Of a stretch of 64,000 bases of DNA, positions 12,132 to 24,100 are shown piece after piece. This DNA comes from Anniella stebbinsi. Lineage: Eukaryota > Chordata > Lepidosauria > Squamata > Anniellidae. Both the position numbers and the translations under genes were made by a program. Position 1 is the stretch's first letter, and the number at the start of each line of letters is the position of its first letter. The stretch is from NCBI GenBank assembly GCA_029215795.1, contig JARDYH010000005.1, forward strand, positions 33,114,001-33,178,000. The letters run 5' to 3'. The notes under the pieces were generated by a model. That model saw only the letters and a program-made list of their open reading frames with translations, was not told the origin of the DNA and did no database searches.

Positions 12132-15100
12132 TTCTTACCCACCTCTCCCTCCAGATTGAGGCGGGGAACAACATCAGGTTGCTGGGGAATGGGTGAAAGG
12201 GTGCTGTGGCACCATGTCCTGCTTTGTTGGTCCCTGGTCAACAGCTCGTTGGCCACTGGGTGAACAGAATGCTGGACTGGATAGACCCTTGGTCTGATCC
12301 AGCAGGGCTCTTCTTACGTTCTTATGCCTTTGGCCCTGCCCACTGCTGGATTGTGCCCCCAAAATAGTCTCTGAAATAGTATTCCAGCCTTGGGCTGAAG
12401 AAGGTTCCATAGTTCTGCTATAGCTCTTTGGATTTCTGATAACATCACAGTGTTATCTAGTAACTAAGAAGGTAGCACTGACATAGTGGAGGGCTAACAT
12501 GTTGGATATTCAAAATGGAAGAACTCTGTACATTAAGCCTCACAGGAAACCGTTTCATTTAAGATTTGTGACCAACTTGACAAGATATGGTCTCATTTGT
12601 TGGGATACTTTGTATTGGAATAATGTCCATTTAGTTGGTGACTTTGCCCACCCCTAATACTTAAAAAGTTAAAACTTCAAGGTAAAGTAATTCGGTTCGA
12701 GATGCTACATTTGCGGGATGCTATATAGCTCTATTTTGTTTTGAATATGCTGGACTTTGTCGTATTTGCTGTGAAATGAATAAAATATGAATAAAAAAGG
12801 GAATGCCACACAACAGTTGGCCAATCGAACAAGTTGTAGCCAGGAAGTTGTGGAATTGCCTCCTTTGGTGGAAGCTACGGTAAACCCACCGTCTGGTTTG
12901 ACATCGTCGAGAGTTGAGCAGATCTAACGACTCCTGCCTCATTGCAAGCTGTTATTTGGTAACCCAGGAGGTTGTTTCCAGCTTTTACAAGACATGGTAG
13001 TGCAAACTTAATTGCTTTTTTCTTTGCATTTTGACCTGCAGGCAAAATGCTGTTCTGATGGATGGTAGTTGTGCTTGTTCTGGTTTCGACAAGAAGGTTG
13101 CACATTTCTAGACTTAGCTTCCTTCCCAGTTGCTGGGGAATCTCCATTCCTCCTAGCCTGGGATCTTTGCTTGCCTGGGGCATGGAAACTGCATTATGTT
13201 TTTCTAACTGCGCAAGATGCTGTTGAGATGGCTTTATGGTTCTAAAGGAAATGGGAGAGCATTTCTTTTTAAAGGCAAGTGGTTGTGATACCATTCTGCA
13301 GCCAGAATGTCTCACTTTTTGGGGGCAATGGAATAAAGGCCTTCCTTTACTGTTTGGCCACCTGTGGCAAAAGTCAATGATTACCCAAACGACCTTTATT
13401 GCCTCCTTTAGAATTCCCCCTCCTTTCTTTCTTCAGTTTACTAATAATGTTTTTTAAACATAGAATAGTACTCTTAGCAGATGGACCCAGCTTCGCATGG
13501 GTGGGAATAAGCCTTACCTTGATACAGTGAAGGCTGCAAACAAAGATATATTGCTCTCATAGTTGGAGACGTTGTGTCCATCCCATTTGAATGAAGCCAT
13601 ACCTGCTGGCACCCCGAGGCATGGCTAGAGATGTAAAATTTCCAGAAATTTTGAAGCAATAGGGGAAAAAAAACATTTTTCCAGGAAGGGTTTGGGGGGA
13701 AATGGAAATTTTCAGAAAAATTGGGGGGGAAATTGCAATATTAGCACTTTGTTACTTTAGGAACATAAAATGTAATTATGAACAAGTTAGTTTTGCATAA
13801 AAGTATCACATTTGGTATATTAAAAATACAGTGTATTCAAACAATTGTTACAAATTGAATTTACTTTTTAAAATTTTACTTTTTTTGTACCAAATGGAGT
13901 TACAAGCTCCTGAATTGTAAGGAATGCCTGAACTGTGAGGAACCTCTTTGGTTTTGCCAGTTTATGAGGAGCAGGCAAAACACAATTTAAAAAAACCCAG
14001 AAGAAACCATCAACATTAGTAACAAAGACAATTGTTTATGTCTCCGCTAGTCCTCCACTATGTCAAGCAGACATAAAGCACCCATTCCCATAAAAAGTTT
14101 TTAGAAACCATTTGGAGAAGTAAATATATGAACAGCTTGCCTGAAACATTTTATTCATCATGCTAAAATAAAACATTCCATAATCCTTTTTTTCTTCATT
14201 TTTTCAATTTTTCAGAAAAAAGCAAAAAGGGTTCGGGGGGAAACCAGACCAAAAATGGTTTTTGTTCTGTTTTTTCCTGGGCCTTCACATCTCTAGAAGT
14301 CTGGCCCAGTGATCAAAGACGTATTTCAGGCTCCATTCACATGGACAAAACGGCAAATTAAAATTAATGTTTTTATTTTTAACCAAATATCTCAAGTGCA
14401 TGCCCTTAGTTCCCTTAGTATGCACGCCTAGTTTCCAGTGTCTAGGTTTCATGCTCTTGGCGCTATGGCAATGACAGACGGGCAGACACACAATATTCTA
14501 ATATTCTAGTTTATTTAGATCCGGACATTTTGTGCTTCAGCTGGCATCCCTAGAGCCCCTTGCATGAGCAAAACACACTTCTGTTCATGCACCTGGGTGG
14601 TCTTCTGGATTGTCATCCCCAAGTCCTAGCCCCACACACAAAGCTGTATTTACAAACACATTTTAACATGGTTGCCTATTACCTTCTCATATTACCTCAT
14701 AATTCTAGACAAACACACTGAGATTTGTTTATCAATGTGGTTTTTGATGTAATTGTATCTGTCTGGCGTTGTGACATCATTTAAAAAGCTAGAACACTTG
14801 AGAGTTCACTTATAACCCTTTTTATAGGCAGATCTGCATATGTCATTTGTATTGTCCTCTAAATTTAAATTTTAAAGGGTTTTGAAGGTTAGCTCTTTTG
14901 AATCATTATCCAAGAAATAGATTTGGCCCTTAAGGAATAGCACTAAGTCAAAAAGTTCACCACTGGCAGGAGCAGCCTTTCCTTTGTTTGTTCTGTATAT
15001 ATTAGGCGTAGGCAACATGCCCTTCCACGGTCTTGAATGTGACCACTGCCGTAGCCCCCACATTGCTGAAATTCAGCAGTTCAGTGCCAAAAAAAGAGCT

Positions 15101-18100
15101 TTTCAAAAACTCAAAGGTAGCAAAATTAGTTTCCTTTCATGTTACATGTGGCCCTTTTGAGTTTTTGTAGCAGTTTGCCTCCAAATTATTTGCCATTGCT
15201 GGTGGTACAGTGACAGGAGTGCAGCCCGCGGGAGAGTCCATGGGCTGAAAATTGTCCCACGGACCTCCTGATGTTCCTCACCTCTGGTTTATACCTCACT
15301 GAATGAAAAGATATGGAGGCCACAGGCTGATCTGGAATCCCCTGATACCAGGGCAAACATGAGTGTTCCAGGTATGCTTTCAGTCTCCGAAGGTCTCCAA
15401 GTATGGCTGCTATGCTCTGATAGAGTGGCCATTCCTTCCTCCCCAGCCAGGTGGGCTCTTCTGCCATGGCATACAGCAAGGATGGGGAACCTCTGACTAT
15501 AGTGACCACTTATGCATCTCCAAAAAAGAGGAACTGCCTCCCTCCAAAAAAGGGGCACCCATCTGCATGAAATGTGCAGGTGATATATGACTAGATGCCC
15601 ATTTAAAAATAATATAATTTCAGTAGGGGAAAAACAACAACAGTCATCTCACCACAATGGGAAGACAGTAGCCTGTGCACCTGCCTGCTCATTGTGTTAT
15701 CCAGATGCTGACTTTTGCTGGGCAACTTTAAGGTCCCTGTTCTCTTTTCTTATGGTTCTTTAACTTTAAATTAGACAACTTTTCCAAGAGAGGACATGGC
15801 CACCCCACCTGTGACTAGCCAGATATTGTTGTGCTCGAACTCCCATCAGCCCCAGCCAGCATGGACAATGGTCGGGTGTTGATGAGAGCTGTGGACCAAC
15901 ATCATTTGGAGGGGTTCTCTCTCCCTTATAAATAAAAACAGCTATCCCAAGGACTGAACAGATGGGTGTATTTTGGCCCAAGATGTAGGATAAAAGGATT
16001 CTGCTCTCTATGGAACTCTAGGATCATTATGCTTGAGAAGGGCCCCCATTTTGGCCAAAGTCCTGTTCTGCAACTTACTTTGCATAATGGACAATCCAGC
16101 CCAAACAATAACAATACAAGAAGTGTAGCTAGCTTTCCGTGGGCTTATAAAACAGCATTCCACTCATCCGCTTATCCCGATCAAAGAGATTCCATCCCAT
16201 GCAGAAGATCTCTGCCATCAGGCAGCCAGCCCACTGCTGACAGGCTGGATGAACGTGTTTGGGTATGCTTGGGAGTCAGGAGGAGAACCAGACATGCACA
16301 ATAAACATTTACATTTCACTTGAACTGAATGTGGCTCAGAACCAGCCGAAGGTCTAATTGCAGCATTTTTCTATAATCAAAATAATTGTTATCGTGGAAG
16401 TAACTTCCATCAGTTCATTTACAAATAGCTCTTTAAAAAAATTAATTGAAGCTCCCCTTGTCGTTGATGTACCTCATTGAAATCAATGGGAGGGTTGCAT
16501 TGCTGTAATTTAGTATGAGAGCTGGCCCATTAACTGCAGCAGTTCTACTCGAAAGGGTAACTGATCTCCCCTTCCCATCTAGGGGAAATAAAGTAATAAA
16601 GTAATGGGAGTAATTCCTTCATGTAATCTGCAGAAAATGCTTTACATACACGCAAATGGGCTGGCTGATTAGCATGTCTTTCATGCATGCTGCTTTTTAC
16701 AAAGCCCCATTCAAGCCCAGGCTTTTTGGCAGCTGGGACTTGCTTGGCTTTTCACATGGCAGCCTGCTCCCTTTGTCTTTTCCAATTTGTTTTCCAGAGG
16801 CTCTGCATCCTGTGAGTTTGGTGTATTTTTCTTGCTGTCATTGCAGCGTTCTTCTCCTAAGATCTTGTATGCACTGAGGAAACAGACAGTTCTCCAAGTT
16901 CTAAGCAAGAGAGAACAGCTTTTAAAAATAGGCTTTAAAATGCTGCTGCGCAGTCAAGCCTAAGTCATCCAAGGATGGCTAATTCTCCCTAAGCTCAGCT
17001 GTCTGCTACAGTGCATCCACCTGAGATATTAGTTGGCACCTACGTGTAGACTATTTCTTGTATGTGCGTAGTTGGTAATATCGGTCCTGACTTTAGGAAA
17101 TTGCTGAAAGTGAAGAATCGGACTGCTCACTAGCCAGAGTACTACATTTTGACACCTCTCATGAACTCATTCAGATGTAATACTAAACTGTGGTTAATGT
17201 AATGCTAAACTTGTGCTTGTGTACTTCCCCATCCTCTCTCCTCCTGTAGCATAGCCACAAGGAAGAGACTGGAAGTGTTTGCTTCTGTTTTTAACTAACC
17301 CAGTTTGTCAGTATGTCCAAATCTGGACAAACTATGGTTAGTGTTAACTATGGTTTAGGGAAACAAGGCAGCTTCAAACCATGGTTTATGATCCTGGCTT
17401 GTTTCCTTAAACCAGGGGTGGGCAATGTGTGATCCTCCAGGTGTTTTGGCCTGCAACTCCCATTGCACCTCACCATTGGCTATGCAAGCTAGGGCTGATG
17501 GGAGTTGTAGGCCAAAACATCTGGAGGGCCACAAGTTGCCCACCTATGCAAGCCATAACTAAGGTTAACTTCAGGTTTGGACATAGCTGAAAATGGAAAT
17601 GAAAGCCACACCAGGGAAAGGGAGGGAGGTTCACACAAGCCTGGGGCTCATGTATATAATGTTAAACCTTTGTTTTATTTTGTTGTTGCACTTCAAACCA
17701 GATCAATGCAAAATTACCAGGTAGTCATGGGCTAATTATAACAAACAGCCTATCTCCTTGCAGAATAATGTAGTTTGTAACTAGTCATTGGGCCAGACTC
17801 CTGTTGGAGTCCAGTAGAATATCATTATCGGAATGAGACTGGGCTGTTTTCTTAGCCCACGATTCAGATACTAGAATGCTGTCTTTGTGCTTACATACAT
17901 ATATACATACATACTTTATTGTGTCTTAGCAAATTGCCATTATGCACACTTACAAAGGAGGGGGGAAAAAACTCTATACAATTAAAACTCTGCTAGTAAA
18001 CCAATAAGAGCAGGATCATTTTCCATACGATCTTTAAACTTTGTGGCACGTATTTGTAGAGCATTGACAAGGAATTTAGAAGTTCTAAAGGACACATACT

Positions 18101-21100
18101 TCTCAACATCAGACAATAAGAAACAAACCTTAACAAGAGATGGCCTACCCTTTAGTGAACTTAACAATGGATAAATATATTTGATTCTGAGATCGTTATA
18201 CAATGAGCATTCTAAGAGTACATGAACAATATCTTCAGTTGATACAGAATTACAACTGCATACTCTATCCTTCTTAGGAACCCCCTTATGCCGACCCACC
18301 CAATCTGCCAGCGGAAGAACATTTAATCTTGCCCGAGTAAAGGCTACCCTCATTTTAATATTTGGTAAATCTACAAGGTATTTTGGAAAAGATAAATACA
18401 AAGGAGTAAAGGAGGCATAGAAGTTATTAGACTGGCAAGTCTTGATCTCAGCCAGCTGAGGCATCTCAGTGTCCTTAAGCCTTTGGAGCAGTAATACTTT
18501 AGCTCTGTCATAACCTTGTGTTAGGAGAAAAGAGAAGGAAAATCCCAGATTCATGGCAACTAACTGCATTTTATGGTTCCATGAGCTGGGGCCCATCTCT
18601 TCCAAAACCATCAGAAGAAATTCTGATACCTGCTTGAAAATGATTCTTAGCCAGAAGAGCAGGGCTAGTCTGAGAGTTTCAGCTTTGATTGTCATTACAC
18701 CCAATTCTGCACGGAGCAATTCCAATTTTGTAAAAATGGGAACTGCAAGGAGTCTACGCAGAAATTTATTTTGAGCTCTTTCTAATGAATCCAGGTTGTC
18801 CATAGCCCACAGTGGTGCTCCGTATAACAATTTTGGAAGAACCCTGATCTTATACAATTCTAAAGTGGGCTGAACCAGATTGCCCCCTTTAGTGCGATAG
18901 AACCGTAATAGTCCATTTAAAGTTCTACCAGCTAACAGGGTGCTTGATTGAATCTGCGAAGACCATGTACCTGTCCACTGAAACACCACACCAAGATACT
19001 TAAACGTAAATACTTGCTCCAGTTTATTCCCATCAAGTGACCAGTTATGGATTTTCTTAGATTTACCAAATATCATAACTTTTGTTTTTTGGTAATTGAT
19101 AGAAAGAAGCTCGTTCTTGCAATATAAACTGAACTGCTTCAACAATCTATGCAGGCCCAACTGAGTGTAAGAAATTAGAATTGCGTCATCTGCATAAAGA
19201 AGGATAGAATATTTCTGGTTTCCTATTTTAACTGGAAAATAGTGGTCACCTCTTAAGAACTCAACTACATCATTTAAAAATAAATTGAAGAGAAGGGGGG
19301 CTAGTAAACATCCCTGTCTTACTCCTTTTGTAACTGGTACAGGGTCAGATAGATGTCCTCCATCAATTCTAACTCGTAAGGATGTTCCGGAATGTAAAGC
19401 AATTATACATTTTAGCAGCTGCATGTCAATGCCCATAGATTGTAATTTGCTCCAAAGGCGTTCCCGTGGAATAGAATCAAAAGCAGCCTTCAAATCAATG
19501 AAGGCCACATAAACATGCTTTACAATTCCGGCCAAATATTTATCAATAATACATTTCAGCATAAAACAATTATCTAGAGTTGACCGTCCTGGGCGAAAGC
19601 CAGCCTGTTCTGGAGCAAGCAAAGCGTGATCTTCCACCCAATCCTCCAATTTATCAAGAAGAAACCTGGCATAAATCTTCCCTGGAACATCTAATAAGCT
19701 AATTGGCCTATAATTTGCTGGATCATTTCTAGGCCCCTTTTTGTAGATTGGGACCACAATAGCTGATGACCAATTTGGAGGTGAAATCCTGGTGATGTTA
19801 ATTAAGGAGAATAATGAGGCAAATATTGGAGCCCACCAATCAGGGAATGTAGTAAAGAGATCCGGTGGCAGAGCATCTTCTCCAGGAGCTTTACCATTTG
19901 TTAGTCTTAAGATTAGAGACTTCGCCCTATCTGCTGAGATATTTTCCAAACAATGTTCCCAATTACATTCTGTATAATCCTCAGTAGAAATAATAGGAAG
20001 GTTGGGCTCATTAAATACCCTCCTAAAATGGCTTTCCCATTCGATCTTAGCAATGGTTCCCTCTAGAACAGGAGCAGATCTTTTTTCCAACCTTGCAAGT
20101 ATATCCCAGAATTTACTTGGGTTCTTTTGCAAGAGTGCGAGGCCTAATTCCTTCCACTGTTCCTCATAGTATATTCTTTTTTTCTCTCTGATTAATCTTT
20201 TATACTTTTTGCGCATTTCATAAAATTGAGTGTCTCTCTGTGCTGCTATTGTGATCCTAAAAGCTTACAGCTCTTTCATTCACCTTTATGAAATGAATGA
20301 AATGTATTTTGATCATCTGTTTTTAAGGGATTGCCCTTTGTTTCTTCCTTTGGGTTCACATTCTTGTTGCTCCTGGGTGTATCCTTACTGAATGCAGGCT
20401 ACAGTGTTGTTATAACACACTACATAATATGATGGAAACCTATGAATCACATAGGAAAATAGCTCTTCAACCATTCCTGCTGCCTCCAGGTCCAGAAGTT
20501 TCCAAATACCATTTGCTGGGAAACAACAGTGGAAGAAGGTGATTGTCTTCATTTCCTGTTTGCAGTGTTCCCACAGGACTCTGATTGACTTCTGTGGGAG
20601 ACTGGATGTTGAACTACAGAGGCCTTTGGCCTGATCTAGCAGAGCCTTTGGGAGAACCTTCAACTAAAGCACATGAAGTAGAACAGGGGTATTGACCCTC
20701 TTTCAGCCTGAGGGACAAATTCGGTTTTGGTTCTCAAAGCTTGTACCAACTGTCGCTGGTGAGGCCGTTGGAGGGAATGGAAGCAGCAGCCAGGCGCGTC
20801 TCTATCATGCATGGATCCAGAACTAGCTGATAGCCTCTCTCCCTCCTGTTACCAACTGTCGCTGGTGAGGCCATCAGAGTGAAAGGAAGTGGCCATCAGG
20901 CATCGTTCCATCATGCCTGGATCTGTATGAGGCTATTAGAGGGAGAGGAATCGGCAGCCCCTCCACTGTGTCCATGACTTGCTGAATTGTGCAACTAAGA
21001 ATCTAATGCCTAAATTTGCTTTGCCTCCTCCCTCCCAATGCCCTTTTGTGTCATGTTTTTTTAGATTGTAAGCCTGTGGGCAGGGGCTGTCTTAAGAATT

Positions 21101-24100
21101 ATTTCTGTAAGCCACCTTGACATCCTTTTTTGGCTAAAGGGTGGGATAAAAGTGCCATAGTAATAAATAAAAAAGCCAGTGGAGAGTGGGCATAATGGGG
21201 TGGGGGTAAGATACCAAAAATACCAGTATGCTTTAACTTAAAGGAATTCTTGCCAGTAGCTAAGCTTTAGGAAAAACATTTTGACCTTTTAGAATGGAGG
21301 GAGGGGTGGATGGAGAACCAGCAAACAATTTGCGGTCGGGGGAAAGAGGATGAGGCCAGGGGAAGGGGGCATGGCCATTTGGGGTATGCTGGAGGGGCCG
21401 GATTTGGCCCATGGACTTGAGGTTGTGCACCCCTGCAATAGAACAAGGGAAGACTTGGGTTGACAGCTAGACTGGGATGCCAGTGCCATGGGAAGCCAAA
21501 GATAAAGTTGTGGGAGGAATAGAGAAGATTCCATAGTACCTGCGAGATACTACTACTAAGTAATCGGGTCTAAATGAAAATGCTCGGCTGCTGATAATGC
21601 CTTCATAACAGAAACACTGTGTCCCCTACAGCTCCTTGAGATGTGCATGCAGAACTGTGGTCCAAACTTCCAGTCTCTGGTTGTGAGAAGGGATTTCTGC
21701 AAAGATAGACTAGTAAAGCTGCTGTATCCAAGGTTCAACTTGCCAGTTGATATGCAGGAGAAAATCTTGACCTTTATCATGGTAAGTGTCCCCTTTTCCT
21801 CTTTGTGTAAAGAAAGTGTTATCACTGTAGTAAACATTCCATGATGACTGTACTCCAGTGCCTGGGAGGGGATTTGTGAGAAGCTCTAGTAGCTGGTTTG
21901 CCTTCCTTCTCTGTTAAACTAAATATGGGGAACTTCAAGGAGAGGGCTACGAATAGTAGAGAAGCTGGGAACATGAAGAGATTGGCAGGGCTGGCTGTCA
22001 GTCTGTACTTTTAAGCCAATGCCTTTGTGATTGTATGAGGTTCCTTGGCTTGCCTGTGTTGAGTGGGGTGGGGAGTAGGACGTTTGCATAGCAATAGCCT
22101 TGTGCTAGTTTTGTTCTCAATGTTTTTAAAGGAAATGCTATCCTGCCAATCAACCAACAAAAAGGTTGGTTGTGTCTTTGCTCTGTGGGAAAGCCACAGA
22201 TAGCAGCCATCAGTTCTCCTGAGATCGTAAACTCACGAATTCATTTCTACCTCTGATGTGATTGGCATCAAATACGACAGGTGTGTGTTGGGGAGAGGGG
22301 AGTGGGAGTGGGAGCATGAATGGCTGCCATACATTCCCTGTTACTCTGTGTCTCCTCCAAAGCAGAATTTGCTTCCACGTTGCTTCCCTGCCTCAAACAC
22401 AGAATTTTACGAGAGGCCCAGATGATGTTGCCTCCCATTGGTAACATTCCTGTGTTGTCCGACCATTTCTTCTGCCTTTTTTTCTTGCCACAAAATGTCC
22501 TTTAATGCAGGAAAAGATTGCAGAATGCCTTTTGATTGGTAGCACAGGGAGCTGGGCCATCAGAAAGCACACACACACCCTCCAGTCACCTCTCATAAGG
22601 TTCCAATACAGGGGAAGCTTATGTATTGTTCTCCTAAGTGGGTGGGTGATTCCACAGTTGTTTCAGATGAGGCGGACTTGAAGAGGAAGTGTGAAGAGCT
22701 TGCGTTTTCTATTTTTATCTCCCAACCCTGGCACACCATCCCTCTCTGTTGGCCTTTCCCACACAATGATCTGTGAATGATACAAGTCAGCAGTGAGGGG
22801 TGATGCTTAATTCCTCGCTGAAGAAGGCAAAGATGATTATTTCAGAAGAAATCCTTTAACAGAACAAGCTCTTGTTCAAACGTGAGCTGAGTGACTCTCT
22901 CCATTTCAACCCACGAGTCACACCCACTGTTCCTTGGCTATCCACCTACCCTAAGTGTATCTACCTGGGGCAGATAGATATCTATCTGACTTCCTTTGAC
23001 TGTGTAAAACTGGACAGTGTGGATGGAACACCAGAATACCGGGGTGTGAGGGAGAGATAAGTGGACAACAATAGTGTTTGTTCAAAGCTTCACATCGCCT
23101 TTTAAAAGCTGGGGAATGGAATGAGTTTAAACAGGGCCTGTGGAACATGTGGGTGGGCAGGTGGGTGGGGTGCAGGCGTTTAGGTAAAGGAAATGACCGC
23201 CTTATTCCTTCCTTCGCACACTTTGCAGTCACCTTGCGATGTATGCCCCACCCTGTATGCCCACCACAGTCCTCCCAAGGTTGGCACTACTTGATATCTA
23301 GGATAAAATTGGTCTGCAGTAACTCTCTTCACCCTACTGCTTTAAGCAGGGTGAGGGAATAATCGAAGTGACTCCTTTGCTTATTGAAATAGCCTTGCGA
23401 AAGTGCTTCCACGTGATAAGGTCAATACTGAGCATATCCTGGAGTGTGTTATGTGACTAGTCTTTTTCACTGTATCGTGAAAGACAATCTTGCCATGTAT
23501 AGGAACTGTCAGAAGATTGTCCTTTATTGTGTCATCAGACATGCAGGTTTTGTAATGTTTTGTAAAAAGAGCCTTTCTGCATCAGACAATGAGTTATTCT
23601 AGTCCAACATCCTTCTCCTAATAGTGGCCAAAGCTTTCAGAATATGCAAGGCAATGAGAGCTAAGCACACACACACCACGCCAAGCACCTGATATTCAGA
23701 GGTATACTGCCTCTGAACATGGAGGATCCATCTATCTATCATGGCTAGTCTTGCATGAATTTATCTATTTCCTTTTAAAGCTATGTAAGCAACACAAACC
23801 ATCAACCTCCATGGGATTACTCTGCCCATTATTTCAGAGATTTTGTACCTGTTCCAGCTGCTCCAAATGGGTCACCAGAACTGGAGGCAGTATTCCAATT
23901 TGTACAGAATCAGTGCAATTTTGGCCATTTCATTTCTGATCAGCTCCATCACAGAATCTGCTGTTTTCACTCTGGATGTGTTCATTGACCTTTTCCCCGT
24001 GAACCCAAGATTGCTTTCATGGATAATCTTGAACATGTGCATGGAATTCTTTCACAAAACCATTTCAGTTCATGCAAATTGAAGGAGGAAACTCACAGTG

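Larger units (their letters stand above)
2272..21631 (+). other. TOM1L1: 19.4-kb TOM1L1 intron, repeat-rich
   Basis: No coding exon was found. The intron carries CR1/L2-type LINE fragments, foldback copies (6639, 9513, 15810, 17413), inverted-repeat elements (8925-9453, 10690-11045, 11158-11342, 13626-14296, 20684-21435) and the reverse transcriptase element at 17896-20262. The remainder is unremarkable AT-rich DNA. Confidence 0.75.

Noticed and set aside
12875..13315. 146-codon open frame on the minus strand
   Set aside because: No family resemblance, no splice context, and not in a known gene position; probably chance.
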